Shown: piece by piece, positions 33,046 to 43,100 of the stretch
How positions within the stretch are numbered: position 1 is the first letter of the stretch
Layout: each line of letters begins with the position of its first letter
Source: Trichothermofontia sp037445115
GTDB taxonomy: Bacteria > Cyanobacteriota > Cyanobacteriia > B231
Assembly: GCA_037445115.1 (NCBI GenBank)
Contig: JBBILC010000006.1
Coordinates: forward strand, 10,006 to 74,005
Length of the DNA: 64,000 nt
Direction of reading: 5' to 3'
Notes under the pieces: model-generated
Databases searched by the model: none
Told to the model about the DNA's origin: nothing
Seen by the model: only the letters and a program-made list of their open reading frames with translations
Position numbers and translations under genes: made by a program

Positions 33046-35184
33046 GTGAACCTGCAAGATCCTCAGTATTTCTTTAATCGTGAGTTAAGTTGGCTGGAGT
33101 TTAACCATCGGGTGCTTCAGGAAGCGCTGAGTTCCCGGACGCCCTTGGTGGAGCGGCTCAAGTTTTTGGCAATCTTCAGCAATAATCTGGATGAGTTTTT
33201 CATGGTGCGGGTGGCCGCCCTAAAACAGCAGGTGGAGGCTCAGGTCCAAAAGCGATCGCCCGATGGCCGGACCCCAGAGGAGCAGTTGGTTGCGATCGCC
33301 GAGCGGTTACGGCCTCTGCTGCACAAACAGCACCAGTACTTTGAGCAAACCCTACGCCCCAAACTCAGCCAGCATGGCGTGTACCTGTTGGACTATGGGG
33401 ATCTGAGTGAGGCCCAACGGGAATACCTCCAACACTACTTCGAGGAGCAAATTTTCCCTGTCCTGACGCCGCTGGCCCTTGATCCGGGACATCCGTTTCC
33501 CTATATCTCCAACCTCAGCATGAATTTGGCGGTATTGGTGAAGGACTCGGCAACCGGGGAGGAACACTTTGCCCGTGTTAAGGTGCCCGATGTTTTACCC
33601 CGCTTTCTCAGTTTGCCGGAACCCCTGCGGGTACAGCGCAAAAAGCAGGTGGCGGTGTGGACGGGGGTACCCCTAGAGCAGGTGATTGCCCATAACCTGG
33701 AGTTTTTGTTTCCTGGTATGGCGATCCAGGAATATTACCCCTTCCGGATTACCCGCAATGCGGATTTGGAAATTCAGGAGGATGAGGCAGCCGATCTATT
33801 ACAGGCGATCGAACAAGAACTGCGCAAGCGACGCCTGGGGGGATCGATCGTGCGGTTAGAGGTCCAGGATTCCATGCCGACAGCGGTACGGGACACGCTC
33901 ATGCGGGAGATGGGATTACAGGCCAGTGATGTCTATGAGGTTCACGGATTACTCAACCTGGGGGATTTGATGTCCCTGATGGGGTTGCCGCTCCCGGAAT
34001 TGAAGGACCCGCCCTGGTCGTCGGTGATCCCGCCTAGCCTGCGTCCAGCCAACGAGCCGAGTCTAAACGTCGGGGTAATGGAGAGTGAGGAGGGAGAAGA
34101 TATTTTCAGCATCATCCGGCGAGGGGATATCCTGGTTCACCACCCCTACCACTCCTTTACGGGGACCGTGCAGCGCTTTCTCACCCAGGCTGCCTATGAT
34201 TCGGGGGTCCTAGCGATCAAGATGACCCTCTATCGCACCTCCGGGGACTCCCCGATCGTCCAAGCCCTGATTGCCGCTGCCGAAAATGGCAAACAGGTGG
34301 CGGTGCTGGTGGAACTCAAGGCTCGTTTTGATGAGGAGAATAATATCCAGTGGGCGCGGAAGCTAGAACAATCGGGCGTCCATGTGGTGTATGGACTGGT
34401 GGGCCTGAAAACCCATACCAAGATTGCGATGGTGGTGCGGCGAGAGGGGAGCAAGATCCGCCGCTATGTCCATATTGGGACCGGTAATTACAACTCGAAA
34501 ACGGCGCGACTGTATACTGATTTGGGCCTACTGAGTTGTCGAGAGGAGTTGGGGGCCGATCTTACCGATCTGTTTAATTACTTGACGGGCTATTCGCGGC
34601 AACAGTCCTATCGGCAATTGTTGGTAGCGCCCGTCAATTTGCGCGATCGCATGATCGCCCTGATCGATCGCGAATGTCAACATGCCCAAGCCGGTTACCC
34701 CACCCGGATTGTGGCTAAGATGAACGCCTTAGTAGACCCCCAGATTATTTCAGCGTTGTACAGGGCCTCCCAAGCGGGGGTGAAAATTGATCTGATTGTG
34801 CGGGGGATTTGCTGCCTGCGGCCAGGGGTTGAGGGGGTGAGTGAGCATATTCGCGTGATCAGTATTGTGGGGCGCTTCCTGGAGCATTCTCGGATTTTCT
34901 ATTTCCATAATCGTGGTCAAGAAGCGGTTTATATCGGCAGTGCGGATTGGATGCCGCGCAATCTGAATCGGCGGGTGGAGGCCGTCACCCCGATCGCTGA
35001 TCCGGCCCTGTCTAAAGATCTCCAGGAAATTTTAGGCATCTTGTTGGCCGATAACTGTCAGGCGTGGGAATTACAACCAGATGGCAGTTACCATCGTCGC
35101 CAACCCCAGCCCGGTTGTGCCGAACAATCCGCCCAGGTCATTCTCATGGCATTGGCCCGTCGATCGCTGACGAGGACAGGATAA
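33046..35184 (+). CDS. ppk1: Polyphosphate kinase 1
   Basis: A 712-residue enzyme that reversibly makes polyphosphate from ATP. The N-terminal domain begins FFNRELSWLEFNHRVLQEA, the usual PPK1 start, followed by NNLDEFFMVRVAALK. The two phospholipase-D-like domains contain IKMTLYRTSGDSPIV, VELKARFDEENNIQWAR and the autophosphorylated histidine in YVHIGTGNYNSKTARLY. The final EAVYIGSADWMPRNLNRRVE is also diagnostic. The GTG start at 33046, preceded by GGA, gives the family length. Confidence 0.95.
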   Translation: MNLQDPQYFFNRELSWLEFNHRVLQEALSSRTPLVERLKFLAIFSNNLDEFFMVRVAALKQQVEAQVQKRSPDGRTPEEQLVAIAERLRPLLHKQHQYFEQTLRPKLSQHGVYLLDYGDLSEAQREYLQHYFEEQIFPVLTPLALDPGHPFPYISNLSMNLAVLVKDSATGEEHFARVKVPDVLPRFLSLPEPLRVQRKKQVAVWTGVPLEQVIAHNLEFLFPGMAIQEYYPFRITRNADLEIQEDEAADLLQAIEQELRKRRLGGSIVRLEVQDSMPTAVRDTLMREMGLQASDVYEVHGLLNLGDLMSLMGLPLPELKDPPWSSVIPPSLRPANEPSLNVGVMESEEGEDIFSIIRRGDILVHHPYHSFTGTVQRFLTQAAYDSGVLAIKMTLYRTSGDSPIVQALIAAAENGKQVAVLVELKARFDEENNIQWARKLEQSGVHVVYGLVGLKTHTKIAMVVRREGSKIRRYVHIGTGNYNSKTARLYTDLGLLSCREELGADLTDLFNYLTGYSRQQSYRQLLVAPVNLRDRMIALIDRECQHAQAGYPTRIVAKMNALVDPQIISALYRASQAGVKIDLIVRGICCLRPGVEGVSEHIRVISIVGRFLEHSRIFYFHNRGQEAVYIGSADWMPRNLNRRVEAVTPIADPALSKDLQEILGILLADNCQAWELQPDGSYHRRQPQPGCAEQSAQVILMALARRSLTRTG

Positions 35185-35264
35185 CGTTCCCTGTGCCATA
35201 GTCTGAGAACGCAATGACTGGTCGTGATCGGCCACTCCCTACCCTTTGTCCTTTGGTCGAACAG

Positions 35265-36578
35265 ATGAAAACCCTAACCATTGTTAAGCCTTCCTGGTTG
35301 AAGAAATCAACACGGCCCGCTTTGGCCCTCTCTAAGCAAGAGAAGCTAGCCGTTAACATTGGCAGTGAATTCAAGATTAAATATGCTTTTCGTGTCGGCA
35401 ATCACTGCTGGGTTGAACTCCTCACCCCTCTACCCCCCATTGGGAAATTTGGTTATTTTTTCTTGGCCCATGTTAGAGTTAATATCGATGAACTTCGTGG
35501 TGTCTGGCTAACCACCACCGATAGTCAAGTTCTGTTAGATGCGGGGCAATTGCGGCCAGCTTTAGAAAGACTCAAATCTTTGAATTTTAATACCCTTTAT
35601 CCAGCGGTTTGGACTGGTGGCTATACCCTCTATCCCAGTCGCCTAGCAACCACTATGTTTGGACAATCACTCCATCCTAGAATGCAGGCCAGAGGGGGGG
35701 ATATGCTGGCTGAAATTGTGACCCTAGGGCATGAAATGGGCTTTCGGGTACTCCCCTGGTTTGAGTATGGCCTCATGACCACCCCACCCCCAGGCCCATT
35801 AGCCGTCCAAAAGTCCCAATGGCTAACCCAGGATTTTCGGGGCGAATTAATTCGTCTAAAGCCTAGCGGAAAAGGCGGAACCGTTCCGGATGATTGTGTT
35901 TGGCTAAATCCCTGTCGGCCAGAGGTGAAGGCATTTTTAGTTGCACTGATTGCTGAGGTTGTTCGGACCTATCCCGTGGATGGCATTCAACTGGATGATC
36001 ACTTTGGCATGCCCAAGGAAATGGGCTATGACCCTTTTACGAGAGATCTCTTTTTGAAGGAAACGAAGCGCCGCCATTTACCGAAGCATCGTCGCGAATT
36101 ACATTGGCAAAAGTGGTCAGATTGGCGGATCAAACACGTGACGACTTTGATGCGGCAGATCTTTAAGGCCGTCAAACTTATCAACCCTGACTGTCGTATT
36201 TCACTTTCCCCCAATCCGCATGGCTTTTCAACCCACGAATACCTGGCGAACTGGGGAGCATGGGAACAGGAAGGACTGATTGAAGAATTGGCAATCCAAC
36301 TGTATCGACCAACCCTAGCCGCGCTGAACGGTGAATTAAGGGAGAAAACTCTCCTCCGAGCACGCGATCGCATTCCCACGGCGATCGGGTTATTCACGGG
36401 TTATCGCAGTTCACCGTGGGCTGCCTCGGTCATTCGGGAGCAAACCCAATTTGTCAGAAGCAAGCACTTTGCCGGGGTTGCCTATTTTTTTTATGAAACG
36501 CTGGTGAATCAGCGCATTGATCCGGGGCTGGGAAACCCGATTGCCCGCAGTCGTGCTGATCTCAATTTTTTGGCTTAA
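35265..36578 (+). CDS. GHL10/DUF187 glycoside hydrolase-like protein
   Basis: About 437 residues from ATG 35265. The C-terminal 350 residues form a TIM-barrel of the GHL10 type (PF02638): LRGVWLTTTDSQVLLD, LNFNTLYPAVWTGGYTLYPS, GFRVLPWFEYGLM, VDGIQLDDHFGMP and CRISLSPNPHGFS. The acidic DD in QLDDHFG sits where family members place catalytic residues. The 95 N-terminal residues look like a small beta domain; no signal peptide is obvious. The substrate is unknown; family members act on cell-envelope or extracellular glycans. It follows ppk by 80 bases. Confidence 0.85.
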   Translation: MKTLTIVKPSWLKKSTRPALALSKQEKLAVNIGSEFKIKYAFRVGNHCWVELLTPLPPIGKFGYFFLAHVRVNIDELRGVWLTTTDSQVLLDAGQLRPALERLKSLNFNTLYPAVWTGGYTLYPSRLATTMFGQSLHPRMQARGGDMLAEIVTLGHEMGFRVLPWFEYGLMTTPPPGPLAVQKSQWLTQDFRGELIRLKPSGKGGTVPDDCVWLNPCRPEVKAFLVALIAEVVRTYPVDGIQLDDHFGMPKEMGYDPFTRDLFLKETKRRHLPKHRRELHWQKWSDWRIKHVTTLMRQIFKAVKLINPDCRISLSPNPHGFSTHEYLANWGAWEQEGLIEELAIQLYRPTLAALNGELREKTLLRARDRIPTAIGLFTGYRSSPWAASVIREQTQFVRSKHFAGVAYFFYETLVNQRIDPGLGNPIARSRADLNFLA

Positions 36579-36708
36579 AGTTTCTGTTTTAAGCAGGCCG
36601 CAGCGTATGGACATCTGATATCTGGATACTTCCATCGTTGTCCCGTTGTATTCTCAAGAAGTATTTAGTGAACCCGTGACCGTTTTTCTGAGACAAGTCA
36701 ACTCATAT

Positions 36709-38847
36709 TTAGCTATGGCGCAGCTTATGGGCGACGGTCTGGGGATCGGGTAGGTGAATCTGGGTATACTCCTGGCAGACGAATTCAAAAAATTCTCGCA
36801 CCTTGGCATTAAAAGGCGCTTTGCGGAACCGTTGACTGCGATCGTAGGCCGCCCGTTGCATGGTGTGTAGGCGATCGGGATCGGTGACCAGTTCCAGGGT
36901 TTGGGCCTGCATTTCCGCGATCGAATTAAACCGCATCCCCGATATCCCCTGCTCCACAATTTCCTGCTGCCCACCGCCATCCGTCACGATCGGCACACAG
37001 AAGCTTTGCATTGCCTCCACCGTCGCCATTCCAAAATGTTCATAGAGTTGGGGGTTGATCTCCCCTAGGCCGCAGGCGTGCCAGAAAATGCTGGCTTTGG
37101 CGTAGATGTCTTGGAGTTCGGGGCGGGGAACATTGGCCTTCACCACGATCGGGGCATCGCTCTGCTTGATCAGCGCCTTCACCTTCTCCAAATAGGGATT
37201 TCCCGGCGTACTGCCTCCCACCACCCAGAACTGCCAACCAGCGAGCGCACCGGGATGCTCTCGGACCAAATCTTGGAACGCCTGGATCATCTCCAGTTGC
37301 TTCTTATTCCCACCCGGTTCCAGACGCCCCACCGAGAGAATAATTTTTTCCTTGGCCGGAGGATTCTCTGGAGTAGCCGTGCCCATTTCCACCGGGGGAT
37401 AGAGCAGGAAGGTGGGTTCCAGTTCCCAACGTTTACGCAGCCACTTGCTGGTGAACTCGCTATTGGTCAGGATGAAGGTGTAGTCATCCACGGCAAAGTA
37501 GGGACCGCGCTGGGTATCGGGGAAGTGGCAGAAGAACACCGATAGGGGCGAGAGGGGTTTGACCTTCTCCAGCATGTTGGCGTTGCCGAAGAGGTCATAG
37601 TTCCGGCTTTCCGCCGCGATCGCGTCAAAGGGGTTCTCCGGCAAATCGTTGGCCAGCCCGGAATCAATGTGGTGTGCCCCCCGCTGCTCATAGAACGGTA
37701 ACGGAACGACTTTCACCTGACAGCGGGACAGGTCAAGGCCATACCACTCCTCTAGCTGGGCGATCGTCACCGGCTTATTGGCGATCAAGGTAATGTCAAA
37801 CAAATCCTGGATCGCGGCAGCAGCGGTGGCGACATAGTTTTGTCCCCCGCCAATGAAGTGGAGGCCGTGGTCATAGATGCCCAATCGCGGTTTGCGGTAA
37901 CCCAGCAGGACCTCCAGGCGTTGCAAGAGGTGATCGCTGGTATCGACACCATAGAGAATAATCAACAATTCCTGGAGCTTGGGAAGCACCTGGGTGAGGG
38001 TATCCGGGTCTTGATGCTCGAATAGTTTTTTCAGCATGGCCGGTACGGTTTCGTGCAGGAGGTCGTACTGGTGCTCCGTGAAAAAGACCGAGGTGGCGAT
38101 CGCTTGGGCAAGGGCCTGGGGTTCGTGCTTGGCGAGGTAGAGAAACCGATTGCGGTTGCAGAAATATTCCGCCAGGGTATTGCCCTGACTAGACCCCCGG
38201 AATTGGTGATAGGCGATCGCTGTGGGTAGGTAATACAGGCTCCAGCCCCGATCGCGGCAGCGACGGGCGTAGTCAATATCCTCCATATACATCACAAAAT
38301 CTTCGTCGATCGGTCCCACCTGCGCCAAACAGGTCCGCCGAAAAAGGATCGCAGCCCAGCAGAGTGCCGTCACCTCACCAGGGGTATCGTACTGGCCCTG
38401 ATCAACCTCCCCGAAGCCGCGATCGGCCCAGTAGAAATTGTCTTGTTCCTCAACCCCAACGCTATTAATGCGGCCATCGGGAAACAACAATTTGCCGCTG
38501 ATCGCCCCCACCGTCGGCTGTTGCTCCAGGCCCGCGACTAGGAGGCGTAACCAGGCACGATCGACCGTGGCATCGTTGTTGAGAAAACCAATATAGTCCC
38601 CGTGCGCCGCCTGAATCCCTAGATTGAGCGCCTTGGTAAAGCTATTGATGGGATTCTGGAGCACCTGTACCTGGGGAAACGCCGCAGCGACAAGGGCCAG
38701 GGAATCGTCCTGGGAGCCGTTATCGACTAGAATCAACTCTAGTAAATCGGCGGGGTAGTCGAGGGCGTGCAGAGAGGCAAAGAGGTCCTTGAGGTAATGG
38801 ACGCCATTGTAGTTGACCACAATCAAGGAGCAGGTAGGTAGGTTCAT
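36709..38847 (-). CDS. Two-domain glycosyltransferase (GT2-GT4)
   Basis: A 712-residue protein from ATG 38845-38847. Residues 5-250 form a GT-A fold GT2 domain: CSLIVVNYNGVHYLKDL, ILVDNGSQDDS, FLNNDATVD (DXD-like) and MYMEDIDYARRCRDRGW. Residues 330-710 form a GT-B fold GT4 domain: RLGIYDHGLHFIGGGQNY, ILSVGRLEPGGNKKQ, FWHACGLGEINPQLYEHFG and PIVTDGGGQQEI. Such fusions make exopolysaccharide or O-antigen chains, or modify glycoconjugates. The gene converges with the GHL10-like gene. It is likely cytoplasmic or membrane-associated; the acceptor is unknown. Confidence 0.9.
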   Translation of the reverse strand: MNLPTCSLIVVNYNGVHYLKDLFASLHALDYPADLLELILVDNGSQDDSLALVAAAFPQVQVLQNPINSFTKALNLGIQAAHGDYIGFLNNDATVDRAWLRLLVAGLEQQPTVGAISGKLLFPDGRINSVGVEEQDNFYWADRGFGEVDQGQYDTPGEVTALCWAAILFRRTCLAQVGPIDEDFVMYMEDIDYARRCRDRGWSLYYLPTAIAYHQFRGSSQGNTLAEYFCNRNRFLYLAKHEPQALAQAIATSVFFTEHQYDLLHETVPAMLKKLFEHQDPDTLTQVLPKLQELLIILYGVDTSDHLLQRLEVLLGYRKPRLGIYDHGLHFIGGGQNYVATAAAAIQDLFDITLIANKPVTIAQLEEWYGLDLSRCQVKVVPLPFYEQRGAHHIDSGLANDLPENPFDAIAAESRNYDLFGNANMLEKVKPLSPLSVFFCHFPDTQRGPYFAVDDYTFILTNSEFTSKWLRKRWELEPTFLLYPPVEMGTATPENPPAKEKIILSVGRLEPGGNKKQLEMIQAFQDLVREHPGALAGWQFWVVGGSTPGNPYLEKVKALIKQSDAPIVVKANVPRPELQDIYAKASIFWHACGLGEINPQLYEHFGMATVEAMQSFCVPIVTDGGGQQEIVEQGISGMRFNSIAEMQAQTLELVTDPDRLHTMQRAAYDRSQRFRKAPFNAKVREFFEFVCQEYTQIHLPDPQTVAHKLRHS

Positions 38848-39062
38848 TGGGGATTCGGGGCGATCGATTCGGAAAAATTTAGGCACTACTGCACTACTAT
38901 ACGCGCGAGTATTGCACAACGGTTGCACAACGATCGGGCAACGGCAAAGCTCAACAGCGGTAGGTGAGCTGTAACTTGCGACTGACCCCCCGGCGATCGT
39001 CCATTGCCGTCAGGCGCTAGCCTGCTCTAGACTTAAGTAGACACAAGTGACCTGTTCGTATT

Positions 39063-39293
39063 ATGGGCTATCGCGACATTATTACTATTGAGCCAGACAA
39101 GCGTGGTGGCAAACCCTGCATTCGTCGGATGCGAATCACGGTCTACGATGTTCTAGGTTGGTTAGCGGCTGGTATGTCTACTGCTGAGATTATTGACGAC
39201 TTTCCAGAATTGACAGAAGCCGATATAAGGGCCTGTTTGGAATTTGCGGCTGATCGTGAGCATCGTTTAGTGGTGTCAGCGGGTGCTTCTTGA
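39063..39293 (+). CDS. DUF433 protein (antitoxin-like)
   Basis: A 76-residue protein with the DUF433 pattern: ITIEPDKRGGKPCIRRMRIT, VYDVLGWLAAGMSTAEIIDD, FPELTEADIRACLEFAADRE. DUF433 proteins have a helix-turn-helix-like fold and are usually encoded directly before a PIN-like DUF5615 gene, acting as its presumed antitoxin. Here the stop codon overlaps the TTG start of the next gene in TTGA, so translation is coupled. A second pair of the same type lies at 43639-44222. Confidence 0.9.
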   Translation: MGYRDIITIEPDKRGGKPCIRRMRITVYDVLGWLAAGMSTAEIIDDFPELTEADIRACLEFAADREHRLVVSAGAS

Positions 39294-39622
39294 AACTCTT
39301 ATTCGATCAAAATCTGAGCCGGAAGTTAGTCAATCGTTTGGCAGATATTTTTCCTGAATCTAGCCATGTTCAATTTCATGGTTTAGCAGAGAAAACAGAC
39401 ACCGAGATTTGGGAATTTGCTAAAGCAAATGGCTTCTGTATCGTGACTCAAGATGCAGACTTTGCTGAAAGAAGTCGGCTGTACGGTTCTCCTCCTAAAA
39501 TTATTTGGTTGCGATGTGGTAACCTACTAACAAACGAGGTTGAGGCTCTAATGCGTTCTGCTGTGGAAGCCATTCAATCGCTTTTGGAAAACTCTAGATT
39601 ATGCTGCCTTGAGCTTCATTAA
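39290..39622 (+). CDS. DUF5615 PIN-like protein (toxin-like)
   Basis: A 110-residue protein. LLFDQNLSRKLVNRL carries the first acidic residue, TDTEIWEFAKANGFCIVTQD the second and third, and DADFAER the fourth, as in the PIN-like DUF5615/Mut7-C family. Such proteins are predicted metal-dependent RNases. The start is TTG 39290 within the DUF433 stop; no nearby ATG suits. It is probably the toxin-like half of a type II-style pair. Activity has not been inferred beyond the motif. Confidence 0.88.
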   Translation: MKLLFDQNLSRKLVNRLADIFPESSHVQFHGLAEKTDTEIWEFAKANGFCIVTQDADFAERSRLYGSPPKIIWLRCGNLLTNEVEALMRSAVEAIQSLLENSRLCCLELH

Positions 39623-39728
39623 GTCTTCAGAAATAAGCAGAGACAATTAAAGCTTCTCGATTAATTACCCTATGGTGAACATCAAGCACAGTACACTAGT
39701 CGCTCGAAAAGTAAATTCTACAACGTTC

Positions 39729-39839
39729 GTAGTTTGTAGTGCTGGCTTTAGCTGGCAACGACTAAAGTCGTTACTACCAGCCAACCGTAGTTTGTAGTGC
39801 TGGCTTTAGCCGGCAACGACTAAAGTCGTTACTACCAAC
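39729..39839. repeat. Two tandem 58-bp copies of a cyanobacterial stem-loop repeat
   Basis: The unit begins GTAGTTTGTAGTGCTGGC and ends CGTTACTACCA. It occurs at 39729-39779 and 39787-39837, with a period of 58. Within each unit ACGACTAAAGTCGT is a 14-base perfect palindrome. A related fragment, CAACGTTCGTA followed by ACGACTTCAGT, appears near 47935-47960. The rest of the 39623-40124 spacer shows no gene. Confidence 0.75.
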
Positions 39840-40124
39840 ATTGCGAGACTTTAGGTTTGCTGTACTAGGCTCTTTGCAAGAAGCGCGCTTATTTGTCGAG
39901 GTATCCTAATACAACTTCCTCTAGGGGAATTAATTTTGGGCAATCTAGCGCAGTTTTATACCTAGTGAGTAGTTGGATGAGCAGTGAGAGCTGCCTATGG
40001 GAACCCTCTCTCGCCGCTGACTAGAGACTGATTCAGAGAGGGAGGATCGCGGCAGTACTAGATCCAAAGCCCCAATTAGGCTAGACTCTCCTATCTAGGG
40101 ATCGGTGAAAACTGAGGAATTATC

Positions 40125-43100
40125 GTGACGGCAGCCGCAACCGCATTACCACGGGTAAGTATTTGTATTCCAACCTATAACGGTGAGGAGTTTTTAGCCC
40201 AAGCACTAGAGAGTGCGCTGGCCCAAACCTATCCCAACCTGGAAATTCTTCTGTCGGATGATGATTCCACCGATCGCACCCTCGCGATCGCGCAGGCATT
40301 CCAAGCCCGTTCTCCGGTCGATTTTCTGATTCTGCCCCATGCCCGGTTGGGATTGGTCGAGAATTGGAATTTTTGTATTGAAAAAGCCAGTGGCAAATAT
40401 ATTAAATTTCTCTTTCAGGATGACACCTTAGAACCCACCTGTGTTGAAGAAATGGTCGCTTTGGCCGAGCAGGAGGCGGCGATCGGTTTAGTATTTGCCA
40501 AACGTCAGGTCTTACTAGCGGAATCTGCCCAGGATGATCCCCATTGTTTGATAGTTTATAACGGCTGTCAGAATGTTCATGCGGCCTGGTCAACACTCGA
40601 TCGAGTGCAGGCGGGTGAAACCTTACTGGCTGATCCGAATTTACTAGAAGAGCCGATCAATAAAATTGGTGAGCCGACAGCAGTACTAATTCGCAAAGCA
40701 GTCTTTACGGAAGTCGGACCTTTTGATCCGGAACTGAAGCATTTAATTGATGTGGATATGTGGCTGCGCATCATGAGTCGCTATCACATTGGGTTTATCG
40801 ATCGCACCCTCGCCACGTTTCGTCTCCATCCTCAACAACAGACCAATCGTAACTTTGAAGCCGGAGCGACCGTTGTCGAGGGCTATCGCCTCTGTGCCAA
40901 GATTATTTATCATCCAGATTATCGCTTTGCCAATGCTGCGTTCAAGCAACGGGTGAGTGAGATCTTTGACGATCGCGTCGCTACGCCTTTAGAAGAACTT
41001 GCCAAGGGAAAAGCCTACGCCCGCCACCTGGAAACAGTGATTCAGAAGACCCAATTTGAACTGGAAGCAACCCAAAACGAACTGACCCAAACGCGCAACT
41101 ATTTTGAGGGCTATACCCAACATTTAACGAAGCGCTGGCAAACGACCCAGGCCACCCTCGAACAAACCCAGGCTACCCGCGATCGCGCCCAAGCCGAAGC
41201 CCGTCACGCCCAAGATTTGTTAACCCAGAATCGCAATCTGTTAGCGGCAATGCTAACCAGTAAGTTTTGGCAACTCCGCCAGACCTGGTTCAAGCTTAAA
41301 TTACGCCTAGGACGCGCGATCGAAGCCACCGATTTTTCCAGTTTCCTGGGCTTAGCGGTGCCGCCTCCTCAGCTTGAACCGCCGGTTAACCAATCGCTCG
41401 CTGCCCTCAAACAGCAACTTACTCAGGCGTGTCAGCAGGATTTACAAACCTTCCTGGATACCCTTTCGATCTTAGAATTTCCCCGGATTGAGCAGCCGGA
41501 AGTCAGTGTGATTCTGGTTCTCTACAACCGGGCCGAATTGACCTTGGCGTGTTTGCGATCGCTGCTGGGAAATAACTTGAAGTCCCTAGAAATCATCCTA
41601 GTTGACAATGCTTCGACTGATGCAACCCCCCAGTTACTCCAGCAAATCCAAGGGGTAACCGTCATCCGCAATCGGCAAAATTTACATTACCTACGGGCTT
41701 GTAATCAGGCCGGGAAAGTGGCCAAAGGTCGCTATATCTTATTCCTGAATAACGATGCCCGTTTATTTCCCGACAGCCTGACCCATGCCTGGAACCTAAT
41801 GCAAAAAGATGCCACGATCGGCGCAGTGGGGGGCAAAATTATTCTGCCCGATGGCACGCTCCAGGAAGCCGGAAGTATCATCTGGCGGGATGGGTCCTGT
41901 TTAGGGTATGGGCGTGGCGATAATCCCCATGCACCGCCCTACCAATTCCGGCGACCCGTGGACTATTGCTCTGCGGCATTTCTGCTCACGCGGCGGGATT
42001 TATTTATGCAGGCGGGTGGGTTTGATTCAGCCTATGCCCCAGCTTATTACGAAGAAACGGATTACTGTGTGCGACTGTGGGAACAGGGAAAATCGGTTAT
42101 TTATGATCCCCAAGTGGTAATCCAGCACTATGAATTTGCTAGTTCTGATTCCCAAGGTAGTGCGATCGCGCTCCAGGCAGAACATCAAGCTATTTTTGCT
42201 AAAAAACACGCCACCTGGTTAGCTCAACAGTACGAGCCTCGTCCAGAAAATATTGTGCTGGCTCGAATTGCGCGTACCCAACAACAGCGGATTTTGTTTA
42301 TTGACGATCGTGTTCCCCATCGCTACCTTGGTTCTGGCTTTACCCGTGCCAATCGTATTCTTCGATTAATGGTGAAATTAGGCTATTTTATCACTGTTTT
42401 CCCGATGAATTTTGCGGTGGGAAATTGGCAAACGCTGTATAGTGATTTACCCCCAGAAGTGGAAGTGATCGACGGTTCTGGCTCAGCCCGATTACAGGCC
42501 CTCTTGCAGGAGCGACCAGGATTTTATGACCTGATCTTTGTCAGCCGTCCCCACAATATGCAGTGTCTAAAGGAAGTTCTTGCTCAGGGCGATCGCGCCC
42601 CGATCGAAATCCCCATTATTTACGATGCGGAAGCCCTTTATTGTCTACGCGATGTTGCCCAGCAAAAATTAAGGGGAACTGAACCGACACCGGACGAAAT
42701 TAAACAACAAATTGCAGCGGAAGTCGCCATTACCCAAGGCAGTCAAGGTATCATTGCGGTTTCTGAAGCTGAACGGCAGCACTTTATTACCTATGGCTGT
42801 TCTTCGGTGTATACCTTGGGTCACGCTCTTGAAACACAGCCAACCCCGAATGCGTTTAGCGATCGCTCCCAATTACTCTTCGTTGGTGCCATTCATGATG
42901 CCAATTCCCCCAATGCAGACTCGGTAGTTTGGCTGAGTCAAAATATTTTCCCCTTCATACAAAAAATGCTTGCGCCAACGGCGGAACTGATCATTGCGGG
43001 GAGTAACTACATCGAAGCTATTAACTACGAAATTTGGCGCGATGGCAATCCAGCGATTAAGGTTCTGGGTACCGTCCCCGATCTAACGCCTCTTTATAAC

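Noticed and set aside
39729..39839. CRISPR-like repeat
   Set aside because: Only two copies, a 58-bp period with almost no spacer, and an internal palindrome matching a dispersed repeat family; no cas genes.
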